DNA of 64,000 nt, taken from positions 43,228,324 through 43,292,323 of the forward strand of contig OX638135.1 in the NCBI GenBank assembly GCA_951804985.1, given 5' to 3'. This DNA comes from Dryomyza anilis (Eukaryota > Arthropoda > Insecta > Diptera > Dryomyzidae). The translations under genes and the position numbers were made by a program. This document shows positions 1-11,262 of the stretch, piece by piece (the first letter of the stretch is position 1; each line of letters begins with the position of its first letter). The notes beneath the pieces were generated by a model. That model was not told where the DNA came from, did no database searches, and worked only from the letters and a program-made list of their open reading frames with translations.

Positions 1-580
1 TTTTGATCTTTTTGATCTTTTTGATCTTTTTGATCTTTTTGATCTTTTTGATCTTTTTGATCTTTTTGATCTTTTTGATCTTTTTGATCTTTTTGATCTT
101 TTTGATCTTTTTGATCTTTTTGATCTTTTTGATCTTTTTGATCTTTTTGATCTTTTTGATCTTTTTGATCTTTTTGATCTTTTTGATCTTTTTGATCTTT
201 TTGATCTTTTTGATCTTTTTGATCTTTTTGATCTTTTTGATCTTTTTGATCTTTTTGATCTTTTTGATCTTTTTGATCTTTTTGATCTTTTTGATCTTTT
301 TGATCTTTTTGATCTTTTTGATCTATTTGATCTTTTTGATCTTTTTGATCTTTTTGATCTTTTTGATCTTTTTGATCTTTTTGATCTTTTTGATCTTTTT
401 GATCTTTTTGATCTTTTTGATCTTTTTGATCTTTTTGATCTTTTTGATCTTTTTGATCTTTTTGATCTTTTTGATCTTTTTGATCTTTTTGATCTTTTTG
501 ATCTTTTTGATCTTTTTGATCTTTTTGATCTTTTTGATCTTTTTGATCTTTTTGATCTTTTTGATCTTTTTGATCTTTTT
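1..580. repeat. T-unit block
   Basis: About 64 consecutive TTTTTGATC units, with one TATTTGATC variant near 323. The array is already in progress at base 1, so the left end of this block lies outside the window. Confidence 0.95.
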
Positions 581-938
581 TATTTTTTTGAACTTTTTGA
601 TCTTGTTGATCTTGTTGATCTTTCTGATCTTGTTGATCTTGTTGATCTTGTTGATCTTGTTGATCTTGTTGATCTTGTTAATCTTGTTAATCTTGTTAAT
701 CTTGTTGATCTTGTTGATCTTGTTGATCTTGTTGATCTTGTTGATCTTGTTGATCTTTTTGATCTTGTTGATCTTGTTGATCTTGTTGATCTTGTTGATC
801 TTGTTGATCTTTTTAATCTTTTTGATCTTTTTGATCTTTTTGATCTTTTTGATCTTTTTGATCTTTTTGATCTTTTTGATCTTTTTGGTCTTTTTGGTAT
901 TTTTGGTATTTTTGGTTTTTTGATTTTTTTGATATTTT
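581..938. repeat. GAAC / G-block / GGTA module, copy 1
   Basis: Opens with TATTTTTTTGAAC at 581, passes into a G-unit block (about 602-810) with one TTTCTGATC and three TTGTTAATC units, then a short T run, then GGTC and GGTA units from about 887, ending in poly-T-rich units and one GATA unit. The same order of rare units returns at 4047, so the two are copies of one higher-order repeat. Confidence 0.85.
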
Positions 939-1440
939 TGATCTTTTTGATCTTTTTGATCTTTTTGATCTTTTTGATCTTTTTGATCTTTTTGATCTTT
1001 TTGATCTTTTTGATCTTTTTGATCTTTTTGATCTTTTTGATCTTTTTGATCTTTTTGATCTTTTTGATCTTTTTGATCTTTTTGATATTTTTGATCTTTT
1101 TGATCTTTTTGATCTTTTTGATCTTTTTGATCTATTTGATCTTTTTGATCTTTTTGATCTTTTTGATCTTTTTGATCTTTTTGATCTTTTTGATCTTTTT
1201 GATCTTTTTGATCTTTTTGATCTTTTTGATCTTTTTGATCTTTTTGATCTTTTTGATCTTTTTGATCTTTTTGATCTTTTTGATCTTGTTGATCTTTTTG
1301 ATCTTTATGATCTTTTTGATCTTTTTGATCTTTTTGATTTTTTTGATCTTTTTGATTTTTTTGAACTTTTTGATCTTGTTGATCTTGTTGATCGTGTTGA
1401 TCTTGTTGATCTTGTTGATCTTGTTGATCTTGTTGATTTT
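939..1440. repeat. T block closing in a GATTTTTTTGAAC / small G module
   Basis: T units with a few variants (a GATA unit near 1085, a TATTTGATC near 1132, a TATG unit near 1307) end in GATTTTTTTGAAC and a short G block of about seven units. That block carries a single GATCGTG at 1390. The matching GATCGTG lies at 4622, 3232 bases on. Confidence 0.85.
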
Positions 1441-1815
1441 TTTGATCTTTTTGATCTTTTTGATCTTTTTGATCTTTTTGATCTTTTTGATCTTTTTGAT
1501 CTTTTTGATCTTTTTGATCTTTTTGATCTTTTTGATCTTTTTGATCTTTTTGATCTTTTTGATCTTTTTGATCTTTTTGATCTTTTTGATCTTTTTGATC
1601 TTTTTGATCTTTTTGATCTTTTTGATCTTTTTGATCTTTTTGATCTTTTTGATCTTTTTGATCTTTTTGATCTTTTTGATCTTTTTGATCTTTTTGATCT
1701 TTTTGATCTTTTTGATCTTTTTGATCTTTTTGATCTTTTTGATCTTTTTGATCTTTTTGATCTTTTTGATCTTTTTGATCTTTTTGATCTTTTTGATCTT
1801 TTTGATCATTTTGAT
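1441..1815. repeat. T-unit block
   Basis: About 40 nearly pure T units, with one TCATTTTGATC-type change near 1807 just before the next module. Confidence 0.9.
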
Positions 1816-1968
1816 CTTGTTGATCTTGTTGATCTTGTTTCTTGTTGATCTTGTTGAACTTGTTGATCTTGTTGATCTTGTTGATCTTGTTGATCTTGTT
1901 TTTGATCTTTGTGATCTTTTTGATCATGTTTATCTTGTTTTTGATCATGTTTATCTTGTTTTTGATCT
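1816..1968. repeat. GATCATGTTTATC module, copy 1
   Basis: G units broken by CTTGTTTCTTG at 1834 and one TTGTTGAAC, then two GATCATGTTTATC motifs at 1922 and 1943, each followed by a 12-base TTGTTTTTGATC unit. The same set recurs 3241 bases on (5075, 5163, 5184). Related 12-base units mark the ends of long G blocks at 20.5, 46.0, 51.8 and 60.7 kb, and 45963 again has GATCATGTTTATC. Confidence 0.85.
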
Positions 1969-2957
1969 TTTTGATCTTTTTGATCTTTTTGATCTTTTTG
2001 ATCTTTTTGATCATTTTGATCTTTTTGATCTTTTTGATCTTTTTGATCTTTTTGATCTTTTTGATCTTTTTGATCTTTTTGATCTTTTTGATCTTTTTGA
2101 TCTTTTTGATCTTTTTGATCTTTTTGATCTTTTTGATCTTTTTGATCTTTTTGATCTTTTTGATCTTTTTGATCTTTTTGATCTTTTTGATCTTTTTGAT
2201 CTTTTTGATCTTTTTGATCTTTTTGATCTTTTTGATCTTTTTGATCTTTTTGATCTTTTTGATCTTTTTGATCTTTTTGATCTTTTTGATCTTTTTGATC
2301 TTTTTGATCTTTTTGATCTTTTGATCTTTTTGATCTTTTTGATCTTTTTGATCTTTTTGATCTTTTTGATCTTTTTGATCTTTTTGATCTTTTTGATCTT
2401 TTTGATCTTTTTGATCTTTATGATCTTTTTGATCTTTTTGATCTTTTTGATCTTTTTGACCTTTTTGATCTTTTTGATCTTTTTGATCTTTTTGATCTTT
2501 TTGATCTTTTTGATCTTTTTGATCTTTTTGATCTTTTTGATCTTTTTGATCTTTTTGATCTTTTTGATCTTTTTGATCTTTTTGATCTTTTTGATCTTTT
2601 TGATCTTTTTGATCTTTTTGATCTTTTTGATCTTTTTGATCTTTTTGATCTTTTTGATCTTTTTGATCTTTTTGATCTTTTTGATCTTTTTGATCTTTTT
2701 GATCTTTTTGATCTTTTTGATCTTTTTGATCTTTTTGATCTTTTTGATCTTTTTGATCTTTTTGATCTTTTTGATCTTTTTGATCTTTTTGATCGTTTTG
2801 ATCTTTTTGATCTCTTTTGACCTTTTTGATCTTTTTGATCTTTTTGATCTTTTTGATCTTTTTGATCTTTTTGATCTTTTTGATCTTTTTGATCTTTTTG
2901 ATCTTTTTGATCTTTTTGATCTTTTTGATCTTTTTGATCTTTTTGATCTTTTTGATC
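1969..2957. repeat. T-unit block with one 8-base unit
   Basis: Nearly pure T units for about 1 kb. One 8-base unit (TTTTGATC) near 2318 shifts the phase by one base. A small cluster of changes (GATCG, an extra base and GACC) sits at about 2792-2825. Confidence 0.92.
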
Positions 2958-3000
2958 TTTTTCAATCTTTTTCAATCTTTTTCAATCTTTTTCAATCTTT
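2958..3000. repeat. Four 10-base TTTTTCAATC units
   Basis: CAATC occurs at 2963, 2973, 2983 and 2993, so the local period is 10, not 9. The GATC core is replaced by CAATC. The only other place with this unit is 53406 and 53416, two copies with the same 10-base spacing. Confidence 0.93.
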
Positions 3001-4046
3001 TTGATCTTTTTGATCTTTTTGATCTTTTTGATCTTTTTGATCTTTTTGATCTTTTTGATCTTTTTGTTCTTTTTGTTCTTTTTGATCTTTTTGATCTTTT
3101 TGATCTTTTTGATCTTTTTGATCTTTTTGATCTTTTTGATCTTTTTGATCTTTTTGATCTTTTTGATCTTTTTGATCTTTTTGATCTTTTTGATCTTTTT
3201 GATCTTTTTGATCTTTTTGATCTTTTTGATCTTTTTGATCTTTTTGATCTTTTTGATCTTTTTGATCTTTTTGATCTTTTTGATCTTTTTGATCTTTTTG
3301 ATCTTTTTGATCTTTTTGATCTTTTTGATCTTTTTGATCTTTTTGATCTTTTTGATCTTTTTGATCTTTTTGATCTTTTTGATCTTTTTGATCTTTTTGA
3401 TCTTTTTGATCTTTTTGATCTTATTGATCTTTTTGATCTTTTTGATCTTTTTGATCTTTTTGATCTTTTTGATCTTTTTGATCTTTTTGATCTTTTTGAT
3501 CTTTTTGATCTTTTTGATCTTTTTGATCTTTTTGATCTTTTTGATCTTTTTGATCTTTTTGATCTTTTTGATCTTTTTGATCTTTTTGATCTTTTTGATC
3601 TTTTTGATCTTTTTGATCTTTTTGATCTTTTTGATCTTTTTGATCTTTTTGATCTTTTTGATCTTTTTGATCTTTTTGATCTTTTTGATCTTTTTGATCT
3701 TTTTGATCTTTTTGATCTTTTTGATCTTTTTGATCTTTTTGATCTTTTTGATCTTTTTGATCTTTTTGATCTTTTTGATCTTTTTGATCTTTTTGATCTT
3801 TTTGATCTTTTTGATCTTTTTGATCTTTTTGATCTTTTTGATCTTTTTGATCTTTTTGATCTTTTTGATCTTTTTGATCTTTTTGATCTTTTTGATCTTT
3901 TTGATCTTTTTGATCTTTTTGATCTTTTTGATCTTTTTGATCTTTTTGATCTTTTTGATCTTTTTGATCTTTTTGATCTTTTTGATCTTTTTGATCTTTT
4001 TGATCTTTTTGATCTTTTTGATCTTTTTGATCTTTTTGATCTTTTT
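3001..4046. repeat. T-unit block
   Basis: About 116 units, almost all TTTTTGATC. Exceptions are two TTTTTGTTC units near 3066-3080 and one TTATTGATC near 3422. Confidence 0.93.
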
Positions 4047-4470
4047 TATTTTTTTGAACTTTTTGATCTTGTTGATCTTGTTGATCTTTCTGATCTTGTT
4101 GATCTTGTTGATCTTGTTGATCTTGTTGATCTTGTTGATCTTGTTGATCTTGTTAATCTTGTTAATCTTGTTAATCTTGTTGATCTTGTTGATCTTGTTG
4201 ATCTTGTTGATCTTTTTGATCTTGTTGATCTTGTTGATCTTGTTGATCTTGTTGATCTTGTTGATCTTGTTGATCTTGTTGATCTTTTTGATCTTTTTGA
4301 TCTTTTTGATCTTTTTGATCTTTTTGATCTTTTTGATCTTTTTGATCTTTTTGATCTTTTTGATCTTTTTGATCTTTTTGATCTTTTTGATCTTTTTGAT
4401 CTTTTTGATCTTTTTGATCTTTTTGGTCTTTTTGGTATTTTTGATTTTATGATTTTTTTGATATTTTTGA
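4047..4470. repeat. GAAC / G-block / GGTA module, copy 2
   Basis: Starts with TATTTTTTTGAAC at 4047, 3466 bases after copy 1. The G block (about 4065-4285) again has an early TTTCTGATC and three TTGTTAATC units. It ends in GGTC, GGTA and a GATTTTATG motif near 4444 that copy 1 lacks but which marks the repeats at 24-38 kb and 53.7-54.2 kb. Confidence 0.85.
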
Positions 4471-5055
4471 TATTTTTGATCTTTTTGATCTTTTTGATCT
4501 TTTTGATCTTTTTGATCTTTTTGATCTTTTTGATCTTTTTGATCTTTTTGATCTTTTTGATTTTTTTGAACTTTTTGATCTTGTTGATCTTGTTGATCTT
4601 TTTGATCTTGTTGATCTTGTTGATCGTGTTGATCTTGTTGATCTTGTTGATCTTGTTGATCTTGTTGATCTTGTTGATCTTGTTGATTTTTTTGATCTTT
4701 TTGATCTTTTTGATCTTTTTGATCTTTTTGATCTTTTTGATCTTTTTGATCTTTTTGATCTTTTTGATCTTTTTGATCTTTTTGATCTTTTTGATCTTTT
4801 TGATCTTTTTGATCTTTTTGATCTTTTTGATCTTTTTGATCTTTTTGATCTTTTTGATCTTTTTGATCTTTTTGATCTTTTTGATCTTTTTGATCTTTTT
4901 GATCTTTTTGATCTTTTTGATCTTTTTGATCTTTTTGATCTTTTTGATCTTTTTGATCTTTTTGATCTTTTTGATCTTTTTGATCTTTTTGATCTTTTTG
5001 ATCTTTTTGATCTTTTTGATCTTTTTGATCTTTTTGATCTTTTTGATCTTTTTGA
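4471..5055. repeat. T block with small GAAC/G module, copy 2
   Basis: T units, then GATTTTTTTGAAC near 4559 and a short G block with GATCGTG at 4622, then nearly pure T units to 5055. It corresponds to 939-1815. The lead-in T run is shorter here, which explains the drop in offset from 3466 to 3232, a difference of exactly 26 units. Confidence 0.85.
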
Positions 5056-5208
5056 TCTTGTTGATCTTGTTGATCTTGTTTCTTGTTGATCTTGTTGAAC
5101 TTGTTGATCTTGTTGATCTTGTTGATCTTGTTGATCTTGTTTTTGATCTTTTTGATCTTTTTGATCATGTTTATCTTGTTTTTGATCATGTTTATCTTGT
5201 TTTTGATC
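5056..5208. repeat. GATCATGTTTATC module, copy 2
   Basis: Near-identical to 1816-1968: CTTGTTTCTTG at 5075, TTGTTGAAC, then GATCATGTTTATC at 5163 and 5184 with 12-base units after each. Confidence 0.85.
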
Positions 5209-5930
5209 TTTTTGATCTTTTTGATCTTTTTGATCTTTTTGATCTTTTTGATCTTTTTGATCATTTTGATCTTTTTGATCTTTTTGATCTTTTTGATCTT
5301 TTTGATCTTTTTGATCTTTTTGATCTTTTTGATCTTTTTGATCTTTTTGATCTTTTTGATCTTTTTGATCTTTTTGATCTTTTTGATCTTTTTGATCTTT
5401 TTGATCTTTTTGATCTTTTTGATCTTTTTGATCTTTTTGATCTTTTTGATCTTTTTGATCTTTTTGATCTTTTTGATCTTTTTGATCTTTTTGATCTTTT
5501 TGATCTTTTTGATCTTTTTGATCTTTTTGATCTTTTTGATCTTTTTGATCTTTTTGATCTTTTTGATCTTTTTGATCTTTTTGATCTTTTTGATCTTTTT
5601 GATCTTTTTGATCTTTTTGATCTTTTTGATCTTTTTGATCTTTTTGATCTTTTTGATCTTTTTGATCTTTTTGATCTTTTTGATCTTTTTGATCTTTTTG
5701 ATCTTTTTGATCTTTTTGATCTTTTTGATCTTTTTGATCTTTTTGATCTTTTTGATCTTTTTGATCTTTTTGATCTTTTTGATCTTTTTGATCTTTTTGA
5801 TCTTTTTGATCTTTTTGATCTTTTTGATCTTTTTGATCTTTTTGATCTTTTTGATCTTTTTGATCTTTTTGATCTTTTTGATCTCTTTGATCTTTTTGAT
5901 CTTTTTGATCTTTTTGATCTTTTTGATCTT
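5209..5930. repeat. T-unit block
   Basis: About 80 units, almost all TTTTTGATC, with one TCATTTTGATC-type change near 5262 and one TCTTTGATC near 5882. Confidence 0.93.
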
Positions 5931-6030
5931 TTTTGATCTTTTTTGATCTTTTTCGATATTTTCGATCATTTTTGATCTCCTTGATCTTTTTGATATTTTT
6001 TTGATCTTTTTTTGATCTTTTTTTGATCTT
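5931..6030. repeat. Irregular boundary with CGATATTTTCGATC, copy 1
   Basis: Unit length is irregular (10- and 11-base poly-T units), with CGATATTTTCGATC at 5954 and TCTCCTTGATC just after. The CGATATTTTCGATC motif recurs only at 11240 and 22757, each time between long T blocks, so it marks a recurring segment edge. Confidence 0.8.
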
Positions 6031-8400
6031 TTTGATCTTTTTGATCTTTTTGATCTTTTTGATCTTTTTGATCTTTTTGATCTTTTTGATCTTTTTGATC
6101 TTTTTGATCTTTTTGATCTTTTTGATCTTTTTGATCTTTTTGATCTTTTTGATCTTTTTGATCTTTTTGATCTTTTTGATCTTTTTGATCTTTTTGATCT
6201 TTTTGATCTTTTTGATCTTTTTGATCTTTTTGATCTTTTTGATCTTTTTGATCTTTTTGATCTTTTTGATCTTTTTGATCTTCTTGATCTTCTTGATCTT
6301 CTTGATCTTCTTGATCTTTTTGATCTTTTTGATCTTTTTGATCTTTTTGATCTTTTTGATCTTTTTGATCTTTTTGATCTTTTTGATCTTTTTGATCTTT
6401 TTGATCTTTTTGATCTTTTTGATCTTTTTGATCTTTTTGATCTTTTTGATCTTTTTGATCTTTTTGATCTTTTTGATCTTTTTGATCTTTTTGATCTTTT
6501 TGATCTTTTTGATCTTTTTGATCTTTTTGATCTTTTTGATCTTTTTGATCTTTTTGATCTTTTTGATCTTTTTGATCTTTTTGATCTTTTTGATCTTTTT
6601 GATCTTTTTGATCTTTTTGATCTTTTTGATCTTTTTGATCTTTTTGATCTTTTTGATCTTTTTGATCTTTTTGATCTTTTTGATCTTTTTGATCTTTTTG
6701 ATCTTTTTGATCTTTTTGATCTTTTTGATCTTTTTGATCTTTTTGATCTTTTTGATCTTTTTGATCTTTTTGATCTTTTTGATCTTTTTGATCTTTTTGA
6801 TCTTTTTGATCTTTTTGATCTTTTTGATCTTTTTGATCTTTTTGATCTTTTTGATCTTTTTGATCTTTTTGATCTTTTTGATCTTTTTGATCTTTTTGAT
6901 CTTTTTGATCTTTTTGATCTTTTTGATCTTTTTGATCTTTTTGATCTTTTTGATCTTTTTGATCTTTTTGATCTTTTTGATCTTTTTGATCTTTTTGATC
7001 TTTTTGATCTTTTTGATCTTTTTGATCTTTTTGATCTTTTTGATCTTTTTGATCTTTTTGATCTTTTTGATCTTTTTGATCTTTTTGATCTTTTTGATCT
7101 TTTTGATCTTTTTGATCTTTTTGATCTTTTTGATCTTTTTGATCTTTTTGATCTTTTTGATCTTTTTGATCTTTTTGATCTTTTTGATCTTTTTGATCTT
7201 TTTGATCTTTTTGATCTTTTTGATCTTTTTGATCTTTTTGATCTTTTTGATCTTTTTGATCTTTTTGATCTTTTTGATCTTTTTGATCTTTTTGATCTTT
7301 TTGATCTTTTTGATCTTTTTGATCTTTTTGATCTTTTTGATCTTTTTGATCTTTTTGATCTTTTTGATCTTTTTGATCTTTTTGATCTTTTTGATCTTTT
7401 GATCTTTTTGATCTTTTTGATATTTTTGATATTTTTGATCTTTTTGATCTTTTTGATCTTTTTGATCTTTTTGATCTTTTTAATCTTTTTGATCTTTTTG
7501 ATCTTTTTGATCTTTTTGGTATTTTTGATCTTTTTGATCTTTTTGATCTTTTTGATCTTTTTGATCTTTTTGATCTTTTTGATCTTTTTGATCTTTTTGA
7601 TCTTTTTGATCTTTTTGATCTTTTTGATCTTTTTGATCTTTTTGATCTTTTTGATCTTTTTGATCTTTTTGATCTTTTTGATCTTTTTGATCTTTTTGAT
7701 CTTTTTGATCTTTTTGATCTTTTTGATCTCTTTGATCTTTTTGATCTTTTTGATCTTTTTGATCTTTTTGATCTTTTTGATCTTTTTGATCTTTTTGTTC
7801 TTTTTGATCTTTTTGATCTTTTTGATCTTTTTGATCTTTTTGATCTTTTTGATCTTTTTGATCTTTTTGATCTTTTTGATCTTTTTGATCTTTTTGATCT
7901 TTTTGATCTTTTTGATCTTTTTGATCTTTTTGATCTTTTTGATCTTTTTGATCTTTTTGATCTTTTTGATCTTTTTGATCTTTTTGATCTTTTTGATCTT
8001 TTTGATCTTTTTGATCTTTTTGATCTTTTTGATCTTTTTGATCTTTTTGATCTTTTTGATCTTATTGATCTTTTTGATCTTTTTGATCTTTTTGATCTTT
8101 TTGATCTTTTTGATCTTTTTGATCTTTTTGATCTTTTTGATCTTTTTGATCTTTTTGATCTTTTTGATCTTTTTGATCTTTTTGATCTTTTTGATCTTTT
8201 TGATCTTTTTGATCTTTTTGATCTTTTTGATCTTTTTGATCTTTTTGATCTTTTTGATCTTTTTGATCTTTTTGATCTTTTTGATCTTTTTGATCTTTTT
8301 GATCTTTTTGATCTTTTTGATCTTTTTGATCTTTTTGATCTTTTTGATCTTGTTGATCTTTTTGATCTTTTTGATCTTTTTGATCTTTTTGATCTTTTTG
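6031..8400. repeat. Long T-unit block
   Basis: About 2.4 kb of T units. From 6031 to about 7395 the only changes I see are four consecutive C units near 6280-6316. An 8-base unit follows near 7396. After it come two GATA units, one AATC, one GGTA, one TTTTTGTTC, one TTATTGATC and a few others. This is one of the most homogeneous stretches in the window. Confidence 0.93.
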
Positions 8401-9027
8401 ATCTTGTTGATCTTGTTGATCTTGTTGATCTTGTTGATCTTGTTGATCTTGTTGATCTTGTTGATCTTGTTAATCTTGTTGATCTTGTTGATCTTGTTGA
8501 TCTTGTTGATCTTGTTGATCTTGTTGATTTTGTTGATCTTGTTGATCTTGTTGATCTTGTTGATCTTGTTGATCTTGTTGATCTTTTTGATCTTTTTGAT
8601 CTTTTTGATCTTTTTGATCTTTTTGAACTTTTTGGTCTTTTTGGTATTTTTGATTTTTTTGATTTTTTTGATATTTTTGATCTTTTTGATCTTTTTGATC
8701 TTTTTGATCTTTTTGATCTTTTAGATCTTTTTGATCTATTTGATCTTTTTGATCTTTTTGATCTTTTTGATCTTTTTGATCTTTTTGATCTTTTTGATCT
8801 TTTTGATCTTTTTGATCTTTTTGATCTTTTTGATCTTTTTGATCTTTTTGATCTTGTTGATCTTGTTGATCTTTTTGATCTTTTTGATCTTTTTGATCTT
8901 TTTGATCTTTTTGATCTTTTTGATCTTTTTGATCTTGTTGATCTTGTTGATCTTGTTGATCTTGTTGATCTTGTTGATCTTGTTGATCTTGTTGATCTTG
9001 TTGATCTTGTTGATCTTGTTGATCTTG
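8401..9027. repeat. G block, GGTC tail, TAG unit and second G block
   Basis: G block about 8401-8580 with one TTGTTAATC and one TTTTG variant. A GAAC, GGTC and GGTA tail follows, then a TAG unit at 8722 with TATTTGATC next to it, T units with a G pair near 8855, and a G block about 8935-9027. The order matches the start of the 14.6-16 kb and 18.0-19.3 kb modules, but spacings differ, so it is a rearranged relative. Confidence 0.8.
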
Positions 9028-9104
9028 TTGAACTTGTTGATCTTCTTGATTTTTTTGATATTTTTGATTTTTTTTTGATCTTTTTGTTGATCTTGTTGAT
9101 CTAT
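9028..9104. repeat. GAAC / T9 / TTTTTGTTGATC junction, copy 1
   Basis: GAAC at 9030, a C unit, a GATA unit, then a run of nine T before GATC, then TTTTTGTTGATC (12 bases) and TATTTGATC. The same ordered set occurs at 15894 and 19273, and a weaker version near 55073. Confidence 0.85.
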
Positions 9105-9343
9105 TTGATCTTTTTGATCTTTTTGATTTTTTTGATCTTTTTGATCTTTTTGATCTTTTTGATCTTTTTGATCTTTTTGATCTTTTTGATCTTTTTGATC
9201 TTTTTGATCTTTTTGATCTTTTTGATCTTTTTGATCTTTTTGATCTTTTTGATCTTTTTGATCTTGTTGATCTTGTTGATCTTTTTGATCTTTTTGATCT
9301 TTTTGATCTTTTTGATCTTTTTGATCTTTTTGATCTTTTTGAT
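9105..9343. repeat. T-unit block with one G pair
   Basis: T units with one GATTTTTTTGATC near 9126 and two G units near 9265. Confidence 0.88.
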
Positions 9344-10593
9344 CTTGTTGATCTTGTTGATCTTGTTGATCTTGTTGATCTTGTTGATCTTGTTGATCTT
9401 GTTGATCTTGTTGATCTTGTTGATCTTGTTGATCTTGTTGATCTTGTTGATCTTGTTGATCTTGTTGATCTTGTTGATCTTGTTGATCTTTTTGATCTTG
9501 TTGATCTTGTTGATCTTGTTGATCTTGTTGATCTTGTTGATCTTGTTGATCTTGTTGATCTTGTTGATCTTGTTGATCTTGTTGATCTTGTTGATCTTGT
9601 TGATCTTGTTGATCTTGTTGATCTTGTTGATCTTGTTGATCTTGCTGATCTTGTTGATCTTGTTGATTTTGTTGATCTTGTTGATTTTGTTGATTTTGTT
9701 GATCTTGTTGATCTTGTTGATCTTGTTGATCTTGTTGATCTTGTTGATCTTGTTGATCTTGTTGATCTTGTTGATCTTGTTGATCTTGTTGATCTTGTTG
9801 ATCTTGTTGATCTTGTTGATCTTGTTGATCTTGTTGATCTTGTTGATCTTGTTGATCTTGTTGATCTTGTTGATCTTGTTGATCTTGTTGATCTTGTTGA
9901 TCTTGTTGATCTTGTTGATCTTGTTGATCTTGTTGATCTTGTTGATCTTGTTGATCTTGTTGATCTTGTTGATCTTGTTGATCTTGTTGATCTTGTTGAT
10001 CTTGTTGATCTTGTTAATCTTGTTGATCTTGTTGATCTTGTTGATCTTGTTGATCTTGTTGATCTTGTTGATCTTGTTGATCTTGTTGATCTTGTTGATC
10101 TTGTTGATCTTGTTGATCTTGTTGATCTTGTTGATCTTGTTGATCTTGTTGATCTTGTTGATCTTGTTGATCTTGTTGATCTTGTTGATCTTGTTGATCT
10201 TGTTGATCTTGTTGATCTTGTTGATCTTGTTGATCTTGTTGATCTTGTTGATCTTGTTGATCTTGTTGATCTTGTTGATCTTGTTGATCTTGTTGATCTT
10301 GTTGATCTTGTTGATCTTGTTGATCTTGTTGATCTTGTTGATCTTGTTGATCTTGTTGATCTTGTTGATCTTGTTGATCTTGTTGATCTTGTTGATCTTG
10401 TAGATCTTGTTGATCTTGTTAATCTTGTTGATCTTGTTGATCTTGTTGATCTTGTTGATCTTGTTGATCTTGTTGATTTTGTTGATCTTGTTGATCTTGT
10501 TGATCTTGTTGATCTTGTTGATCTTGTTGATCTTGTTGATCTTGTTGATCTTGTTGATCTTGTTGATCTTGTTGATCTTGTTGATCTTGTTGA
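9344..10593. repeat. Longest G-unit block of the left half
   Basis: About 1.25 kb, roughly 138 units, nearly all TTGTTGATC. Landmarks: one T unit near 9487, TTGCTGATC near 9644, several TTGTTGATT units near 9667-9694, TTGTTAATC near 10016, and TTGTAGATC at 10401 followed by TTGTTAATC. The TTGTAGATC/TTGTTAATC pair also occurs at 15353 and 18750. Confidence 0.92.
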
Positions 10594-11235
10594 TCTTTTT
10601 GATCTTTATGATCTTTTTGATCTCTTTGATCTTTTTGATCTTTTTGATCTTTTTGATCTTTTTGATCTATTTGATCTATTTGATCTTTTTGATCTTTATG
10701 ATCTTTTTGCTCTTTTTGATCTTTTTGATCTTTTTGATCTTTTTGATCTTTTTGATCTTTTTGATCTTTTTGATCTTTTTGATCTTTTTGATCTTTTTGA
10801 TCTTTTTGATCTTTTTGATCTTTTTGATCTTTTTGATCTTTTTAATCTTTTTGATCTTTTTGATCTTTTTGAACTTTTTGATCTTTTTGATCTTTTTGAT
10901 CTTTTTGATCTTTTTGATCTTTTTGATCTTTTTGATCTTTTTGATCTTTTTGATCTTTTTGATCTTTTTGATCTTTTTGATCTTTTTGATCTTTTTGATC
11001 TTCTTGATCTTTTTGATCTTCTTGATCTTCTTGATCTTTTTGATCTTTTTGATCTTTTTGATCTTTTTGATCTTTTTGATCTTTTTGAGCTTTTTGATCT
11101 TTTTGATCTTTTTGATCTTTTTGATCTTTTTGATCTTTTTGATCTTTTTGATCTTTTTGATCTTTTTGATCTTTTTGATCTTTTTGATCTTTTTGATCTT
11201 TTTGATCTTTTTGATCTTTTTGATATTTTTGATCT
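10594..11235. repeat. T block with variants
   Basis: A variant-rich start (TATG units, TCTTTGATC, two TATTTGATC, one TTTTTGCTC; about 10596-10715), then T units. C units at 11000-11035 are arranged C, T, C, C; the same arrangement occurs at 16694. Confidence 0.88.
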
Positions 11236-11262
11236 TTTTCGATATTTTCGATCTTTTTTGAT
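11236..11262. repeat. CGATATTTTCGATC boundary, copy 2
   Basis: CGATATTTTCGATC at 11240 followed by an extra-T unit, as at 5954 and 22757. Confidence 0.82.

Noticed and set aside
581..599. AATAAA polyadenylation signal on the - strand (from TTTATT on the + strand), also near 4047, 24447, 28168, 53723 and others
   Set aside because: A T-rich satellite makes this hexamer by one base change; there is no gene upstream for it to serve.
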